Counted from the first letter of the stretch, positions 1-9,035 are shown. The stretch: DNA of 63,884 bases from Nocardia aobensis NBRC 100429 (GCF_000308375.1 NZ_BAFQ01000023.1:1-63884); one strand, 5' to 3'. Made by a program: numbers and translations. Notes: generated by a model not told the origin, from the sequence alone.

Positions 1-1
1 G

Positions 2-904
2 ATCCGGCGTAGTCTGCGTCCGCTCGGCGAGGTCGAGTACACTGCCGCGGCCATCGCGGGCGGGGATCTGCATCGGCGAGTTCCGGTGCAGGGCACCAAC
101 ACCGAGGTCGATCGGCTCTCACAGTCGCTCAACGGCATGCTGTCCCAGATTCAGAGCGCCTTCGCCGCGACCGAGGCATCCGAGGAATCCGCGCGGCGTT
201 CGGAGGCCCGGATGCGGCGGTTCGTCGCCGACGCCAGCCACGAACTGCGGACCCCGCTGACCACGATCAAGGGTTTCGCGGAGTTGTATCGGCAAGGGGC
301 GCTGGCGGATCCGGCCCTGTTCATGGATCGGATCGAACGCGAATCCAAGCGGATGAGCCTGCTCGTGGAGGACCTGCTGATGCTGGCTCGCCTCGATGCG
401 CAGCGCCCGGTGGAACGCCGGCCGGTGGATCTGCTCGCACTGGCCAGCGATGCGGTGCACAACGCCCGGGCCGTCGACGCGGCGCAGCGGTCCGAGGAGC
501 CACGCCGACCTATCGACCTCGACGTACGCCCGGGGACAGGGACTTTGGAGGTGCGCGGCGACGAAGCGCGGTTGCGTCAGGTACTGGGTAATCTGGTCAA
601 CAACGCGCTGATCCACACCCCGCCCGACGCGGCGGTCACCGTCGCGCTGACACCCGGGCCGGACGAGGTCGTCATCGAGGTCGCCGACACCGGACCGGGG
701 CTGCCCGCCGAGGACGCCGAGCGCATCTTCGAGCGCTTCTACCGCACCGACACCTCGCGTAGCCGAGACAGTGGTGGCACCGGACTGGGGCTGGCGATCG
801 TGCAGGCGCTGGTCGCCGCGCACGGCGGCACGGTCTCGGTGCGCAGCGAGGTCGGAAAGGGCACCATTTTCGCCGTGCGCCTGCCTCGGTCATTGCCGCA
901 ATGA
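2..904 (+). CDS. phoR: PhoR-like sensor histidine kinase, C-terminal part
   Basis: Membrane-bound kinase that would phosphorylate a PhoP-type response regulator; the N-terminal sensor and membrane part lies outside the window. The frame is open from base 2. What remains reads HAMP tail (RRSLRPLGEV), HisKA with H-box ASHELRTPL, then HATPase_c with N-box (NLVNNALIHT), G1 (DTGPGLP), F-box (IFERFYR) and G2 (GTGLGLAIVQ). The kinase core looks intact. The name phoR rests on the following HIT gene and purD, matching the remembered M. tuberculosis order Rv0758-Rv0759c-...-Rv0772; by domains alone it is a generic class I kinase. The terminator hairpin overlaps its stop codon. Confidence 0.82.
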   Translation: MRRSLRPLGEVEYTAAAIAGGDLHRRVPVQGTNTEVDRLSQSLNGMLSQIQSAFAATEASEESARRSEARMRRFVADASHELRTPLTTIKGFAELYRQGALADPALFMDRIERESKRMSLLVEDLLMLARLDAQRPVERRPVDLLALASDAVHNARAVDAAQRSEEPRRPIDLDVRPGTGTLEVRGDEARLRQVLGNLVNNALIHTPPDAAVTVALTPGPDEVVIEVADTGPGLPAEDAERIFERFYRTDTSRSRDSGGTGLGLAIVQALVAAHGGTVSVRSEVGKGTIFAVRLPRSLPQ

Positions 905-915
905 CCGAGGCAGGC
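879..915 (+). terminator. Perfect hairpin overlapping the phoR stop codon
   Basis: A perfect 15-bp inverted repeat (left arm 879-893, right arm 901-915) with 7-nt spacer TGCCGCA, which can itself pair three bases further. The left arm codes for the last residues of the kinase and the right arm begins at the stop. There is no U-tract, as is common for actinobacterial terminators. Confidence 0.7.
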
Positions 916-1526
916 GGATTCGGGTAGCCACCTGCCCGGTCGTCTGTTCAGGGCCCGCCTCTCCTGCGAATCGCATCCAGCGGAGTCGCTGCCGACCGAC
1001 CGCTCGGAACGATCCGTGGTCCGATTTGCGTCGGACTCTGCAGTGAACGGGAGATGCCGAGTAGGGAATTTCAGTGGACGTTCAATGTGCGTTTTGCGGA
1101 ATGATGGGAACGCAGGCGTTTCACTAAAATTGGCTGCAGGATGCTCTCTTTCGCCTCTCGGCACAGCATAGGCTTCGTCAAGGTATCGGTAATGGCGCCC
1201 GCCGTCCCCGTGGTTGCTATCGGCATCGGACTGGGTTAATCTGGTCGTGCCCGACGGGGGATGTCGAGGCGGGGACAGGGGGTCTATTGGATAGATCGTA
1301 TTTCTCGTGTCTGTCTGCGGGCGGGAGCGCGGTATTGCAAAGAGGCTTTCGGACCTCCGCCGTCGGCGCTATGTATACGATCTGGGCAGCTCAGAGCGCT
1401 ATGTGACGCACAGCGTAGCGAGAGGTCGGCGGAGCGGTTATCGTCCGCGCCGTTCATTGTCGAACGCCTGGGTGGACTGTTTCATCGGGCGTGAGTCCGT
1501 ATTTGTTTCTTATTGATGGAGGCGTT
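905..1526. other. 622-bp gap without a convincing gene
   Basis: After the phoR hairpin no reading frame shows the expected GC-rich third positions or a recognisable protein. Short frames at 1261-1516 have no ribosome site. The segment is AT-richer than its surroundings, especially after 1165. It contains separated complementary segments CTCCGCCG (near 1354) and CGGCGGAG (near 1428). It probably carries the promoter of the small secreted protein that follows. Confidence 0.5.
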
Positions 1527-1745
1527 ATGGTCGGCAAACTTATTTCGACTGTGATGATAGCGGCTACGATATCGATCGGAGCAACCGCTGTTGCATCGGC
1601 AGACGATGGCAAATACTATGGGCCGTATCCGGACTTCCAATCCTGCAATTTCGACGCCGGGGCCTCGGGAGCAAGTGGCGGCGCATGCATTTATTACACG
1701 GACAAGTCTGGCGGTCCTGGCTTCTACTTCTGGCTCGACCATTGA
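1527..1745 (+). CDS. Small secreted protein, unknown function
   Basis: A 72-residue protein with a textbook Sec signal peptide: positive start (MVGK), hydrophobic stretch to about residue 22, and an AVASA cleavage site before Asp26. The mature part is about 47 residues, rich in Gly, Tyr and Asp, with two cysteines near residues 40 and 54 that could form one disulfide. I chose this ATG over an in-frame upstream start at 1491 because GGAGG (1518-1522) lies 4 nt before it and the signal peptide begins properly here. It is similar in style to short secreted proteins common in Nocardia, but I cannot assign a function. Base composition is lower in GC than its neighbours, suggesting transfer or relaxed codon use. 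A strong terminator follows. Confidence 0.7.
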   Translation: MVGKLISTVMIAATISIGATAVASADDGKYYGPYPDFQSCNFDAGASGASGGACIYYTDKSGGPGFYFWLDH

Positions 1746-1760
1746 GATGACGTAATCAGG

Positions 1761-1811
1761 CATCTGCTCGTGGAGTGGTCCGGTCAATGGCTTCCACTTC
1801 ACGAGCAGATG
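1761..1811 (+). terminator. Long hairpin after the small secreted gene
   Basis: Arms 1761-1778 and 1794-1811 form an 18-bp stem with a single G-U pair and a 15-nt loop. It lies between convergent genes, so it could act in both directions. Confidence 0.75.
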
Positions 1812-1875
1812 CGTCTCAAAGCCACTTAACCGCTACGAGGCTGCGGTTCGAACAAGTCGCGCGCTCAGGAGTGAT

Positions 1876-2310
1876 TCAGGCGGGGACGTTCGCGCCGTAA
1901 CCGAGATCGCGCAGCGCCTGCTTGATCTTGTCCTGCGCCTCGTCCAGCGATTCCGCGCTCGGATCGGTGTCCGCGCCGGAGATGTTGAAATCGCCCAGTT
2001 CGAACGCCGGGAAGACGTGCACGTGCAGATGCGGCACCTCCAGCCCGGCGATCAGCAGGCCCGCCCGCGGCGCATCCCACGCCTTGCGCACCGCCTGGCC
2101 GATCTTCTGGGCGACCTCGTTGAGCCGCGCGAACGTGGCGGGATCCAGATCCTGCCACTGGTCGATCTCCTTGCGAGGAACCACGAGTGTATGACCCTGG
2201 GTGACCGGGGCGATGGTCAGGAAGGCGACGAATTCCTCGTCCTCCCACACGAACCGCCCCGGCAGCTGTCCGGCAATGATCGCGCTGAATACAGATGGCA
2301 TGGGTTTCAT
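1876..2310 (-). CDS. HIT-family nucleotide hydrolase
   Basis: A 144-residue histidine-triad protein; the motif HLHVHV is at residues 94-99 and the middle histidine is the expected nucleophile. HIT proteins cleave nucleoside phosphoramidates, AMP-lysine type adducts or dinucleoside polyphosphates in the cytosol. The C-terminal 40 residues are helical and charged. The start at 2310 could equally be the second Met (2301). It diverges from purD with 96 bp between starts. Position and orientation match the remembered mycobacterial HIT gene next to phoR. Exact substrate unknown. Confidence 0.9.
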   Translation of the reverse strand: MKPMPSVFSAIIAGQLPGRFVWEDEEFVAFLTIAPVTQGHTLVVPRKEIDQWQDLDPATFARLNEVAQKIGQAVRKAWDAPRAGLLIAGLEVPHLHVHVFPAFELGDFNISGADTDPSAESLDEAQDKIKQALRDLGYGANVPA

Positions 2311-2393
2311 AGTGCCCCGCCCGGGCGGGCGGCGGTGGCCGGGGCGGCCGGCTGTCCTCCCGGTACCCGCATCTGCTGTTCACCCGCGTCCCC

Positions 2394-2399
2394 TAAGCT
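2394..2399 (+). promoter_or_regulatory. -10 box of leaderless purD
   Basis: TAAGCT lies 7 nt before the GTG at 2407, so transcription should begin at the start codon itself. No Shine-Dalgarno sequence is present. Confidence 0.6.
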
Positions 2400-2406
2400 G
2401 TCACGC

Positions 2407-3693
2407 GTGCGCGTACTCGTCATCGGATCCGGAGCCCGTGAACACGCCCTGGTGGAAGCCCTGCGGCGGGATCCCGGGGTCACCGCGATCGCGGTCGCGC
2501 CCGGTAATCCGGGGATCGGCCAGGTCGCCGAGGTGCGGGCGGTCGATCCGGCCAGTGCGGAGGCCGTCGTGGGCCTGGCCCGCGATTTCGCCGCCGATCT
2601 GGTGGTGATCGGTCCCGAGGTGCCGCTGGTGCTCGGTATCGCCGACGCGGTCCGGGCGGCGGGGATCGCCTGTTTCGGCCCGTCGGCCGCCGCCGCGCGG
2701 ATCGAGGGATCGAAGGCCTTCGCCAAGGATGTGATGGCCGCGGCCGGGGTGCGCACCGCGCACAGTGAGGTCGTCGATCATCCGGGCGAACTCGACGCCG
2801 CGCTGGATCGCTTCGGGCCGACCTGGGTCGTCAAGGACGACGGGCTGGCCGCGGGGAAGGGCGTGGTGGTCACCGCCGACCGGTCGGCGGCTCGTGATCA
2901 CGGTGCCGAACTGCTCGAACAGGGTCATCCGGTGCTGCTGGAATCGTTCCTCGACGGTCCCGAGGTCTCGCTGTTCTGCCTGGTCGACGGTGAGACCGTG
3001 GTGCCGCTGCTGCCCGCTCAGGATCACAAGCGCGTCGGCGACGGCGACACCGGTCCCAACACCGGCGGCATGGGCGCCTACACCCCGCTGCCGTGGCTGC
3101 CCCCGGAGACCGTCACCGAAATCGTCGACGACGTGGTGAAACCCGTTGCCGCCGAAATGGTTCGGCGTGGCGTCCCGTTCTCCGGACTGCTGTACGCGGG
3201 CCTCGCGATCGGCCAGGCCGGTCCCGCGGTCGTCGAATTCAACTGCCGCTTCGGTGATCCCGAGACCCAGGCCGTGCTCGCCCTGCTCGACAGTCCGCTC
3301 GGCGCGCTGCTGCACGCCACCGCGACCGGAACACTGGCGCAGGCGCAGCCGCCGGTCTGGAAGGACGGCGCGGCGATCACGGTGGTGCTGGCGGCGGAGA
3401 ACTACCCGGGCCGTCCCCGCACCGGCGACGTCATCTCCGGCACCGAGAGCGCGCCGGCCGCGGGCTCGAATGCCGAAGTGCTGCATGCCGGTACGTCGCT
3501 GCGCGCGGACGGCGCGCTGCTGTCGGCCGGCGGTCGTGTGCTGAATGTCGTTGCGACGGGCGGTGATCTGACCGAGGCCCGGGCGAACGCCTACGAGCGC
3601 ATCGCGGGAATCAAGTTGCCCGGTAGCCACTTCCGCACCGATATCGGCCTCGCCGCCGTGGAGGACCGGATCTCGCTGCCCACGCGGGTGTAG
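2407..3693 (+). CDS. purD: Phosphoribosylamine-glycine ligase
   Basis: Second step of purine synthesis: joins glycine to phosphoribosylamine with ATP to give GAR. It has 428 residues, the usual length. The N-domain carries GSGAREHAL at residues 8-16. The ATP-grasp core has [11 protein letters not shown] (from about 142), the family signature [20 protein letters not shown] (from about 204) and the metal site [13 protein letters not shown] chose the GTG start because the protein begins directly with the Rossmann strand VRVLVIGSG and because the -10 box sits 7 nt upstream. The stop is followed closely by the convergent M23 peptidase gene. Confidence 0.97.
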   Translation: MRVLVIGSGAREHALVEALRRDPGVTAIAVAPGNPGIGQVAEVRAVDPASAEAVVGLARDFAADLVVIGPEVPLVLGIADAVRAAGIACFGPSAAAARIEGSKAFAKDVMAAAGVRTAHSEVVDHPGELDAALDRFGPTWVVKDDGLAAGKGVVVTADRSAARDHGAELLEQGHPVLLESFLDGPEVSLFCLVDGETVVPLLPAQDHKRVGDGDTGPNTGGMGAYTPLPWLPPETVTEIVDDVVKPVAAEMVRRGVPFSGLLYAGLAIGQAGPAVVEFNCRFGDPETQAVLALLDSPLGALLHATATGTLAQAQPPVWKDGAAITVVLAAENYPGRPRTGDVISGTESAPAAGSNAEVLHAGTSLRADGALLSAGGRVLNVVATGGDLTEARANAYERIAGIKLPGSHFRTDIGLAAVEDRISLPTRV

Positions 3694-3711
3694 TCGTAAC
3701 GGTGGTCCGGG

Positions 3712-4716
3712 TCAGCCGACCTGGATGCCGTGCATGGCCAGCCACGGCTGCGGGTCCACGTGCTGTCCGCCGATGAGGATTTCGAAGTGCAGGTGCGGGC
3801 CGGTGGAATCGCCGCGGTTGCCGATGCGGGCGATCTGCTGACCGGCGCGCACCCGCTCGCCGACCGAGACCGAGAAGTCGTACATGTGGCCGTACACCGA
3901 GATGGTGCCGTCGTCGTGGCGGATGCGTACCCACAGTCCGAAGCCCTGCGCCGGCCCGGCGTCGATGACGGTGCCGTCGGCGACGGCGTAGATCGGTGAG
4001 CCGATGGGCGCGGCGATATCGATCCCGTAGTGGAAGGTGCCCCACCGGCCGCCGTACCCGGAGGTGAAGACCCCGCGCGCGGGTAGCGCGAAACCGCCGA
4101 TGCCCGGGGCGATTCCGCCCGGAGCGATGCCGCCGGGAATCGTGGTGGCGGGTCCGGGCAGCCACGGTTGCGGCGTCCCGGCGACCGCCGCGGCGGCCTC
4201 GGCCTTCGCGCGGTCGAGGGTGGCTCGCGAGGCCGCGGCCACCACCTGCGCCTCGCGCATGCGCTCCCCGTTGTCGATGGCGGCCAGATAGCGCTTGCTG
4301 GTTTCGGGTTCGGCCTGCACCTGCAGCGGGTAGGCGACCGCGATACGTTGTGCCGCACCGGGTTTCGGTGTCGACTCGATCGGCTGCGGCGCCACGGTGT
4401 CGGCGGCGGCGAACAGTCCGACCACGACCATTCCGATCACCAGCACCCGATGGTCGCCGACCCAGCCGCGCAGCCGGGGCCACAGGGTCTCGGCTTCCTC
4501 GCGCCAGTCCCGATTCCGCAGCGCACGGCGCCACCGCCGCGACCGCCCGCGCCATTCGACCACCGCGGCCTGCCCCTGTTCGCGTGAGCGACGGGCCGAG
4601 GACCGTATCCGGCCGGCGATCGAGGGGCGGTCGCGGCGCAGCGTCGTTCGCCAGTCGGGGCGGATCACGGTCCAACCCCCCTGGTACGACTTCGCGCGGC
4701 GTGCCTGGTCAGGCAT
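3712..4716 (-). CDS. Membrane-anchored M23 family metallopeptidase
   Basis: A 334-residue, type II membrane protein: basic cytoplasmic part (1-90, many Arg), one membrane helix (about 91-108), an extracellular linker with heptad-like Ala/Glu/Arg helix (140-175) and a Gly/Pro-rich spacer with a short repeat (GGIAPGGIAPG), then a LytM/M23 domain. The zinc ligands are all present: H229 and D233 (HYGID) and H308-L-H310 (HLHFE), so an active peptidoglycan endopeptidase is expected rather than a degenerate activator. Start chosen at MPDQ because a TATCGT box lies 7 nt upstream; an in-frame ATG at 4788 would add 24 Ala-rich residues. It is convergent with purD. Confidence 0.85.
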   Translation of the reverse strand: MPDQARRAKSYQGGWTVIRPDWRTTLRRDRPSIAGRIRSSARRSREQGQAAVVEWRGRSRRWRRALRNRDWREEAETLWPRLRGWVGDHRVLVIGMVVVGLFAAADTVAPQPIESTPKPGAAQRIAVAYPLQVQAEPETSKRYLAAIDNGERMREAQVVAAASRATLDRAKAEAAAAVAGTPQPWLPGPATTIPGGIAPGGIAPGIGGFALPARGVFTSGYGGRWGTFHYGIDIAAPIGSPIYAVADGTVIDAGPAQGFGLWVRIRHDDGTISVYGHMYDFSVSVGERVRAGQQIARIGNRGDSTGPHLHFEILIGGQHVDPQPWLAMHGIQVG

Positions 4717-4723
4717 TCTGCCG

Positions 4724-4729
4724 ACGATA
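4724..4729 (-). promoter_or_regulatory. Possible -10 box of the M23 peptidase gene
   Basis: On the minus strand TATCGT lies 7 nt before the ATG at 4716, with no ribosome site between, which fits a leaderless transcript. Confidence 0.4.
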
Positions 4730-4835
4730 ACAGGGGCTCGCCCGGACGCGCAGGCAGGCGCGGCGGCGCACAGCAACGTCTCAGGCACCCGGCGCCGAGG
4801 ACTACGCTGCGCGCCGGCCGGCGGACGCGGTGTTC

Positions 4836-4841
4836 TACCGT
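4836..4841 (+). promoter_or_regulatory. -10 box of the aminotransferase gene
   Basis: TACCGT lies 6 nt before the GTG at 4848. This supports the downstream GTG as a leaderless start rather than the one at 4830. Confidence 0.45.
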
Positions 4842-4847
4842 CGTCTG

Positions 4848-6017
4848 GTGCGCAGTGAATCCCGGCGGTCCACCGTTCCGACCTTCTATGTCATGGATGT
4901 CTGGAAGGCCGCGGCCGAACGCGCCCGCACCCACGGCGATGTGCTGGTCCTGGCGGCCGGTCAGCCCTCCACACCCGCCCCGGTGCCGGTGCGGCGCGCC
5001 ACCCGGGTGGCCCTCGACGCCGAATTACTCGGCTACACCGAGACTTTCGGCATACCGGAACTGCGCAGCGCCATCGCGGCTCATCACCGCGACACCTACG
5101 GCGTCGAGGTCGAGGCCGACGACGTGGTGATCACGACCGGCTCCTCGGGCGCGTTCACGCTGATCTTCCTGGCCGCATTCGATGCCGGTGACACCGTCGT
5201 GGTCGCTCGCCCCGGTTATCCGGCCTACCGCAATACCCTGACGGCACTGGGCTGCCGGGTGATCGAACTGGACTGCGGGCCCCGGACCCGGTTCCAGCCG
5301 ACGGTGGCGATGCTGGAGGAGCTGCCCGAACCGCCCGCCGGTGTGATCGTGGCCAGCCCGGCGAATCCGACCGGCACCATGATCGCCCCCGACGAGCTGG
5401 CGGCGCTGGCCCGCTGGTGCGACGACCACGGCACGCTGCTGATCTCCGACGAGATCTATCACGGCATCGCGTATTCCGGAGACGACGGCGATACCGAACC
5501 GGTGAGCTCGGCCTGGGAGACCTCGCGGGAATCGGTGGTGATCGGGTCGGTGTCGAAGTATTTCTCGATGACGGGCTGGCGGCTGGGCTGGATGCTGGCG
5601 CCCGCGCGGCTGCGCCCGGCGCTGCAGCGGCTGGCCTCCAATATGACCGTGTGCCCGCCGGCGATCTCGCAATTCGCGGCGGCGCACGCGTTCGGCGCGG
5701 AGGCGAAATCCGAACTCGACGGACACGTCCGCCGCTATGCCCGCAACCGGGCGCTACTGCTCGAGGGGCTGCCCGCGCTCGGGATCACCGATCTGGCGCC
5801 CGCCGACGGCGCCTTCTACGCCTACGCCGATATCGGTCACCTGAGCGAGGATTCGACGCGCTGGTGCGCGGATCTGTTGGCGCACACGGGTGTCGCCCTC
5901 GCCCCCGGAATCGATTTCGACACCCGTAACGGACACCGCACGGTCCGCTTCTCCTTCGCCGGCGCGACCGCGGATATCGAGGAGGCACTCGTGCGACTGG
6001 GCCGATATCTGAGCTGA
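4848..6017 (+). CDS. Fold-type I PLP-dependent aminotransferase
   Basis: 389 residues, class I/II aminotransferase. The PLP lysine lies in SVSKYFSMTGWRLGW. The substrate-carboxylate arginine is probably in RTVRFSF near the end. ASPANPTG supplies the cofactor-binding Asn, and SDEIYHG the Asp and Tyr that contact the PLP ring. Such enzymes transfer the amino group from glutamate or aspartate to a 2-oxoacid; the exact partner (aspartate, branched-chain or aromatic) cannot be read from sequence. The GTG start at 4848 is preferred over 4830 because of the box upstream. It stands alone between the divergent M23 gene and a TetR gene. Confidence 0.88.
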   Translation: MRSESRRSTVPTFYVMDVWKAAAERARTHGDVLVLAAGQPSTPAPVPVRRATRVALDAELLGYTETFGIPELRSAIAAHHRDTYGVEVEADDVVITTGSSGAFTLIFLAAFDAGDTVVVARPGYPAYRNTLTALGCRVIELDCGPRTRFQPTVAMLEELPEPPAGVIVASPANPTGTMIAPDELAALARWCDDHGTLLISDEIYHGIAYSGDDGDTEPVSSAWETSRESVVIGSVSKYFSMTGWRLGWMLAPARLRPALQRLASNMTVCPPAISQFAAAHAFGAEAKSELDGHVRRYARNRALLLEGLPALGITDLAPADGAFYAYADIGHLSEDSTRWCADLLAHTGVALAPGIDFDTRNGHRTVRFSFAGATADIEEALVRLGRYLS

Positions 6018-6164
6018 CGCACAGACTTTCCGTACCGGCCCACCGGAGCGCGTGGATGCGGTACAAATGATTCGGGTTGTGATTTCAACCCTTGCTATTT
6101 CGAACCGGTCCCGGCTGTCCGCTCGGACCGGATCCCGGAAATTTGCGCGGTCCCATGGTCGATT

Positions 6165-6235
6165 GCACAGCAACGATTCGGCCGGGATTGCACAGACGCA
6201 CAGATTTGCACAGATCGCACCGATTTGGCACGGAT
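6165..6235 (+). repeat. Iterated GCAC motifs upstream of a TetR gene
   Basis: GCAC followed by AGA, CGA or CGG recurs at 6165, 6190, 6198, 6208, 6217 and 6228, with steps of 8-11 bp over the last five copies. This is within a 247-bp AT-richer gap in front of the regulator at 6265. It could be an operator array; the copies are degenerate. Confidence 0.4.
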
Positions 6236-6264
6236 GAACCGATGATGACTGGCACGATGACACG

Positions 6265-6969
6265 GTGATCACCGCGACGACCCCGAAAGGCGAAAGGCGT
6301 CGCCAAGCGTTGGTTGCGGCTGCCGCGGAGTTGCTACTCGAAGGCGGCTTCGATGCCGTGCGCCACCGTTCGGTGGCGACGCGCGCGGACCTGCCCCTGG
6401 CATCCACGACCTACTATTTCGAATCGCTCGAAGATCTGATCGCGCGCGCGGTCGAGTTCAGCGGCAATGCCGAACTGGAGTCGATGCGCCGCCGGATCGG
6501 CGAGGTCACCCACCGCAAGCGCGGCGCCGAGGCGACCGTCGATCTGGTCGTGGATCTGATGGTCGGCACCGACGGACCCGACGAATTCGCGCGCGGGCGG
6601 CTGATCGCCCGTTACGAGCGCTCGGTGGCCTCGGCCCGGCATCCGGAACTGCGCGAGGTGCAGCTGCGGTTGCGCGCCCAGCTCGAGGACCTGCTGGCCG
6701 ATGTGCTGCGCCGATCCGACCGCATGGTGCGCACCGATCAGTTGCGCCGGCTGGTGGCGGTGGTCGACGGGGCGGTGGTCGCCGCGCTGGCCGAATCCGA
6801 TCCGCAACCGCGCCGCACCGCCCGCGGCGCGCTACTGGAACTGATCGATGTGATCGCGCCGCCGGTGCCGCAACCGCTGATGGCGCCGCAGACCGTGCCG
6901 TCGGCAGCGGCACAGCATCTGCCCGCGGCCATGCCCCAGCAACCGAGCAGGCATCGAACACTAGACTGA
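6265..6969 (+). CDS. TetR-family transcriptional regulator
   Basis: 234 residues. The N-terminal 60 residues are a TetR helix-turn-helix (ALVAAAAELLLEGG, then the recognition-helix region LPLASTTYYFES). The C-terminal ligand-binding part has the TetR_C-type helical pattern and ends in a Pro/Gln-rich tail of about 35 residues. The GTG start is used because the DNA-binding domain begins at once. It directly precedes purB, but purB has its own promoter within the last codons of this gene. Target genes are not evident; the GCAC array upstream may be its own operator. Confidence 0.85.
   Translation: MITATTPKGERRRQALVAAAAELLLEGGFDAVRHRSVATRADLPLASTTYYFESLEDLIARAVEFSGNAELESMRRRIGEVTHRKRGAEATVDLVVDLMVGTDGPDEFARGRLIARYERSVASARHPELREVQLRLRAQLEDLLADVLRRSDRMVRTDQLRRLVAVVDGAVVAALAESDPQPRRTARGALLELIDVIAPPVPQPLMAPQTVPSAAAQHLPAAMPQQPSRHRTLD
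6962..6967 (+). promoter_or_regulatory. -10 box of leaderless purB
   Basis: TAGACT, overlapping the end of the TetR gene, lies 8 nt before the GTG of purB; no Shine-Dalgarno sequence is visible. Confidence 0.5.
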
Positions 6970-6975
6970 CTGTTC

Positions 6976-8409
6976 GTGAGTCTTGTCCCGAACGTCCTCG
7001 CCACCCGGTACGCGAGCCCGCAACTGGTGCAGTTGTGGTCGCCCGAGAACAAGATCGTGCTGGAGCGCCGGCTGTGGCTCGAGGTGCTGCGGGCCCAGAC
7101 CGAACTCGGCGCCGCCGGTACCGAGGCGGTCACCGCCGAGGTTCTCGAGGATTACGAGCGGGTGCTGGGCGAGGTCGATCTGGCCTCGATCGCCGAGCGC
7201 GAGCGGATCACCCGCCACGATGTGAAGGCGCGCATCGAGGAATTCAACGCCCTCGCCGGTCATGAGCAGATCCACAAGGGCATGACCAGCCGGGATCTGA
7301 CCGAGAACGTCGAACAGTTGCAGATCCGGCTCTCGCTGGAACACGTCTACGAACACGGTGTCGCGGTCGCCGCCCGGCTGGCCGAGCGGGCCGCCGAGTA
7401 TCAGGCGCTGGTGATGGCCGGTCGATCGCACAACGTGGCGGCGCAGGCCACCACGCTGGGCAAGCGGTTCGCGAGTGCGGCCGACGAGGTGCTGATCGCA
7501 TTGCGCCGGGTGGGCGAGCTGATCGACCGGTATCCGCTGCGCGGGATCAAGGGCCCGATGGGCACCGCCCAGGACATGCTCGATCTGTTCGACGGCGACG
7601 CCGCCAAACTCGCCGAGCTGGAGCAGAAGGTCGCCCGGCATCTGGGCTTCGCGACCGTGCTCACCAGCGTCGGCCAGGTCTACCCCCGCTCACTGGACCA
7701 CGACGTGATCTCCGCGCTGGTCCACTTGGGCGCGGGCCCTTCGTCGTTCGCGCACACCGTGCGCCTGATGGCCGGCCACGAACTGGTCACCGAGGGTTTC
7801 CAGCCCGGCCAGGTCGGCAGTTCGGCGATGCCGCACAAGATGAACACCCGCTCGTGCGAGCGCGTCAACGGTCTGCAGGTGGTGCTGCGCGGCTACGGCT
7901 CGATGGCGGCCGAACTGGCGGGCGCGCAATGGAACGAGGGCGATGTGTTCTGTTCCGTGGTGCGCCGGGTCGCGCTGCCGGATGCCTTCTTCGCCATCGA
8001 CGGCATGATGGAGACCTTCCTGACCGTCCTCGCCGAATTCGGTGCCTATCCGGCCGTGATCGAGCGCGAACTCAACCGCTACCTGCCCTTCCTGGCCACC
8101 ACCCGCATCCTGATGGCGGCCGTACGGGCCGGGGTCGGGCGCGAGAGTGCGCACGAGGTCATCAAGGAGCATGCGGTCGCGGTCGCGCTGGCCATGCGGG
8201 AGCAGGGTCGCGAACCGGATCTGCTGGACCGCCTCGCGGCCGACGACCGGATGCCGCTGGACCGCGCCGGGCTGGAGGCCGCCCTGGCGGACCGGACCGC
8301 GTTCATCGGCGCCGCCGAGGCGCAGGTGAGCGATGTGGTGGCCCAGGCGCAGAAGCTGATCGACGCGCATCCGGAGGCCGCCCGCTACACCCCCTCGCCG
8401 ATTCTGTAA
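6976..8409 (+). CDS. purB: Adenylosuccinate lyase
   Basis: Fumarate-releasing lyase used twice in purine synthesis: SAICAR to AICAR, and adenylosuccinate to AMP. 477 residues, normal length. The family signature SSAMPHKMNTRSCERVNG is present, with the catalytic serine of the mobile loop in it. TSRDLTENVEQ and the histidine in AGRSHNV mark the other two conserved regions. The N-terminus (NVLATRYASPQLVQLWSPE) is typical of the family and supports the GTG start 8 nt after the -10 box. In M. tuberculosis purC lies nearby downstream; here it is replaced by other genes. Confidence 0.97.
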   Translation: MSLVPNVLATRYASPQLVQLWSPENKIVLERRLWLEVLRAQTELGAAGTEAVTAEVLEDYERVLGEVDLASIAERERITRHDVKARIEEFNALAGHEQIHKGMTSRDLTENVEQLQIRLSLEHVYEHGVAVAARLAERAAEYQALVMAGRSHNVAAQATTLGKRFASAADEVLIALRRVGELIDRYPLRGIKGPMGTAQDMLDLFDGDAAKLAELEQKVARHLGFATVLTSVGQVYPRSLDHDVISALVHLGAGPSSFAHTVRLMAGHELVTEGFQPGQVGSSAMPHKMNTRSCERVNGLQVVLRGYGSMAAELAGAQWNEGDVFCSVVRRVALPDAFFAIDGMMETFLTVLAEFGAYPAVIERELNRYLPFLATTRILMAAVRAGVGRESAHEVIKEHAVAVALAMREQGREPDLLDRLAADDRMPLDRAGLEAALADRTAFIGAAEAQVSDVVAQAQKLIDAHPEAARYTPSPIL

Positions 8410-8462
8410 CCGCCACCGGCCCGATGGTCGCGGCACCGAATCCGCCCGGCGCCGCCGTGCGC

Positions 8463-8510
8463 GCGGTGGTGTCGCGCGTGCTCGGTGCGGTGGTCTCGCG
8501 CGTGCTCGGT
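8463..8510 (+). repeat. Two tandem 24-bp units
   Basis: Units 8463-8486 and 8487-8510 differ at a single position (G to C). They lie in the short gap between purB and the HIT gene and do not overlap a supported gene. Confidence 0.8.
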
Positions 8511-8550
8511 GCCGTGCGAATGGTGCGGCGGCGCAGGCGAAATCGCCGAC

Positions 8551-8556
8551 TAGGGT
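8551..8556 (+). promoter_or_regulatory. -10 box of the second HIT gene
   Basis: TAGGGT lies 8 nt before the ATG at 8565; no ribosome site, so leaderless expression is likely. Confidence 0.45.
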
Positions 8557-8564
8557 TGCCGGAT

Positions 8565-9035
8565 ATGGACCCCTATACGATTTTCGCCGATATCGTCGCC
8601 GGGCGGGCGCCCTCGTCCAAGGTCTACGAGGACGACGACGTTCTCGCCTTCATGGACATCCGTCCCATGACGCCCGGTCATCTGCTGGTGATTCCGAAGG
8701 TGCCGGCGCGCAGCCTGGCCGAACTCGATCCGGTGATCGGCGGCAAGCTCTTTCAGGTCGCGCAGCGCCTGGCGGCCGCGCTGCGGGAGTCCGAGGTGCG
8801 CTGCGACGGGGTGAATCTCTTTCTCGCGGACGGTGTTACGGCCGGGCAGGAGGTCTTCCACGTCCATCTGCACGTCATTCCGCGCACGCCCGGCGACGGC
8901 TTCGGGCTGCGCAATCGAGCGACGACCCCGCCGCGTGCGGACCTGGACTATCTGGCCGCATCGATCCGGGGTGCGGCCGGGCGGGCGCAACCGAATGCGG
9001 CGGGCGGACAGGACGGAAAGTGGTGGCTCACCTGA
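8565..9035 (+). CDS. HIT-family nucleotide hydrolase (Hint-like)
   Basis: 156 residues. The beginning (DPYTIFADIVAGRAPSSKVY) and the triad motif HVHLHV near residue 107 are typical of HinT/HIT hydrolases that cleave nucleoside phosphoramidates. The middle domain has the expected GHLLVIPK strand. The C-terminal 30 residues are poorly conserved and end in KWWLT. The start is at the ATG after the -10 box. This is the second HIT gene in the window and is distinct from the one at 1876-2310. Confidence 0.9.
   Translation: MDPYTIFADIVAGRAPSSKVYEDDDVLAFMDIRPMTPGHLLVIPKVPARSLAELDPVIGGKLFQVAQRLAAALRESEVRCDGVNLFLADGVTAGQEVFHVHLHVIPRTPGDGFGLRNRATTPPRADLDYLAASIRGAAGRAQPNAAGGQDGKWWLT

Noticed and set aside
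1261..1516. Short plus-strand frames before the small secreted gene
   Set aside because: No ribosome site, no signal or domain, and atypical codon use; treated as non-coding.
2401..3630. 409-codon minus-strand frame across purD
   Set aside because: Shadow of purD without domain content.
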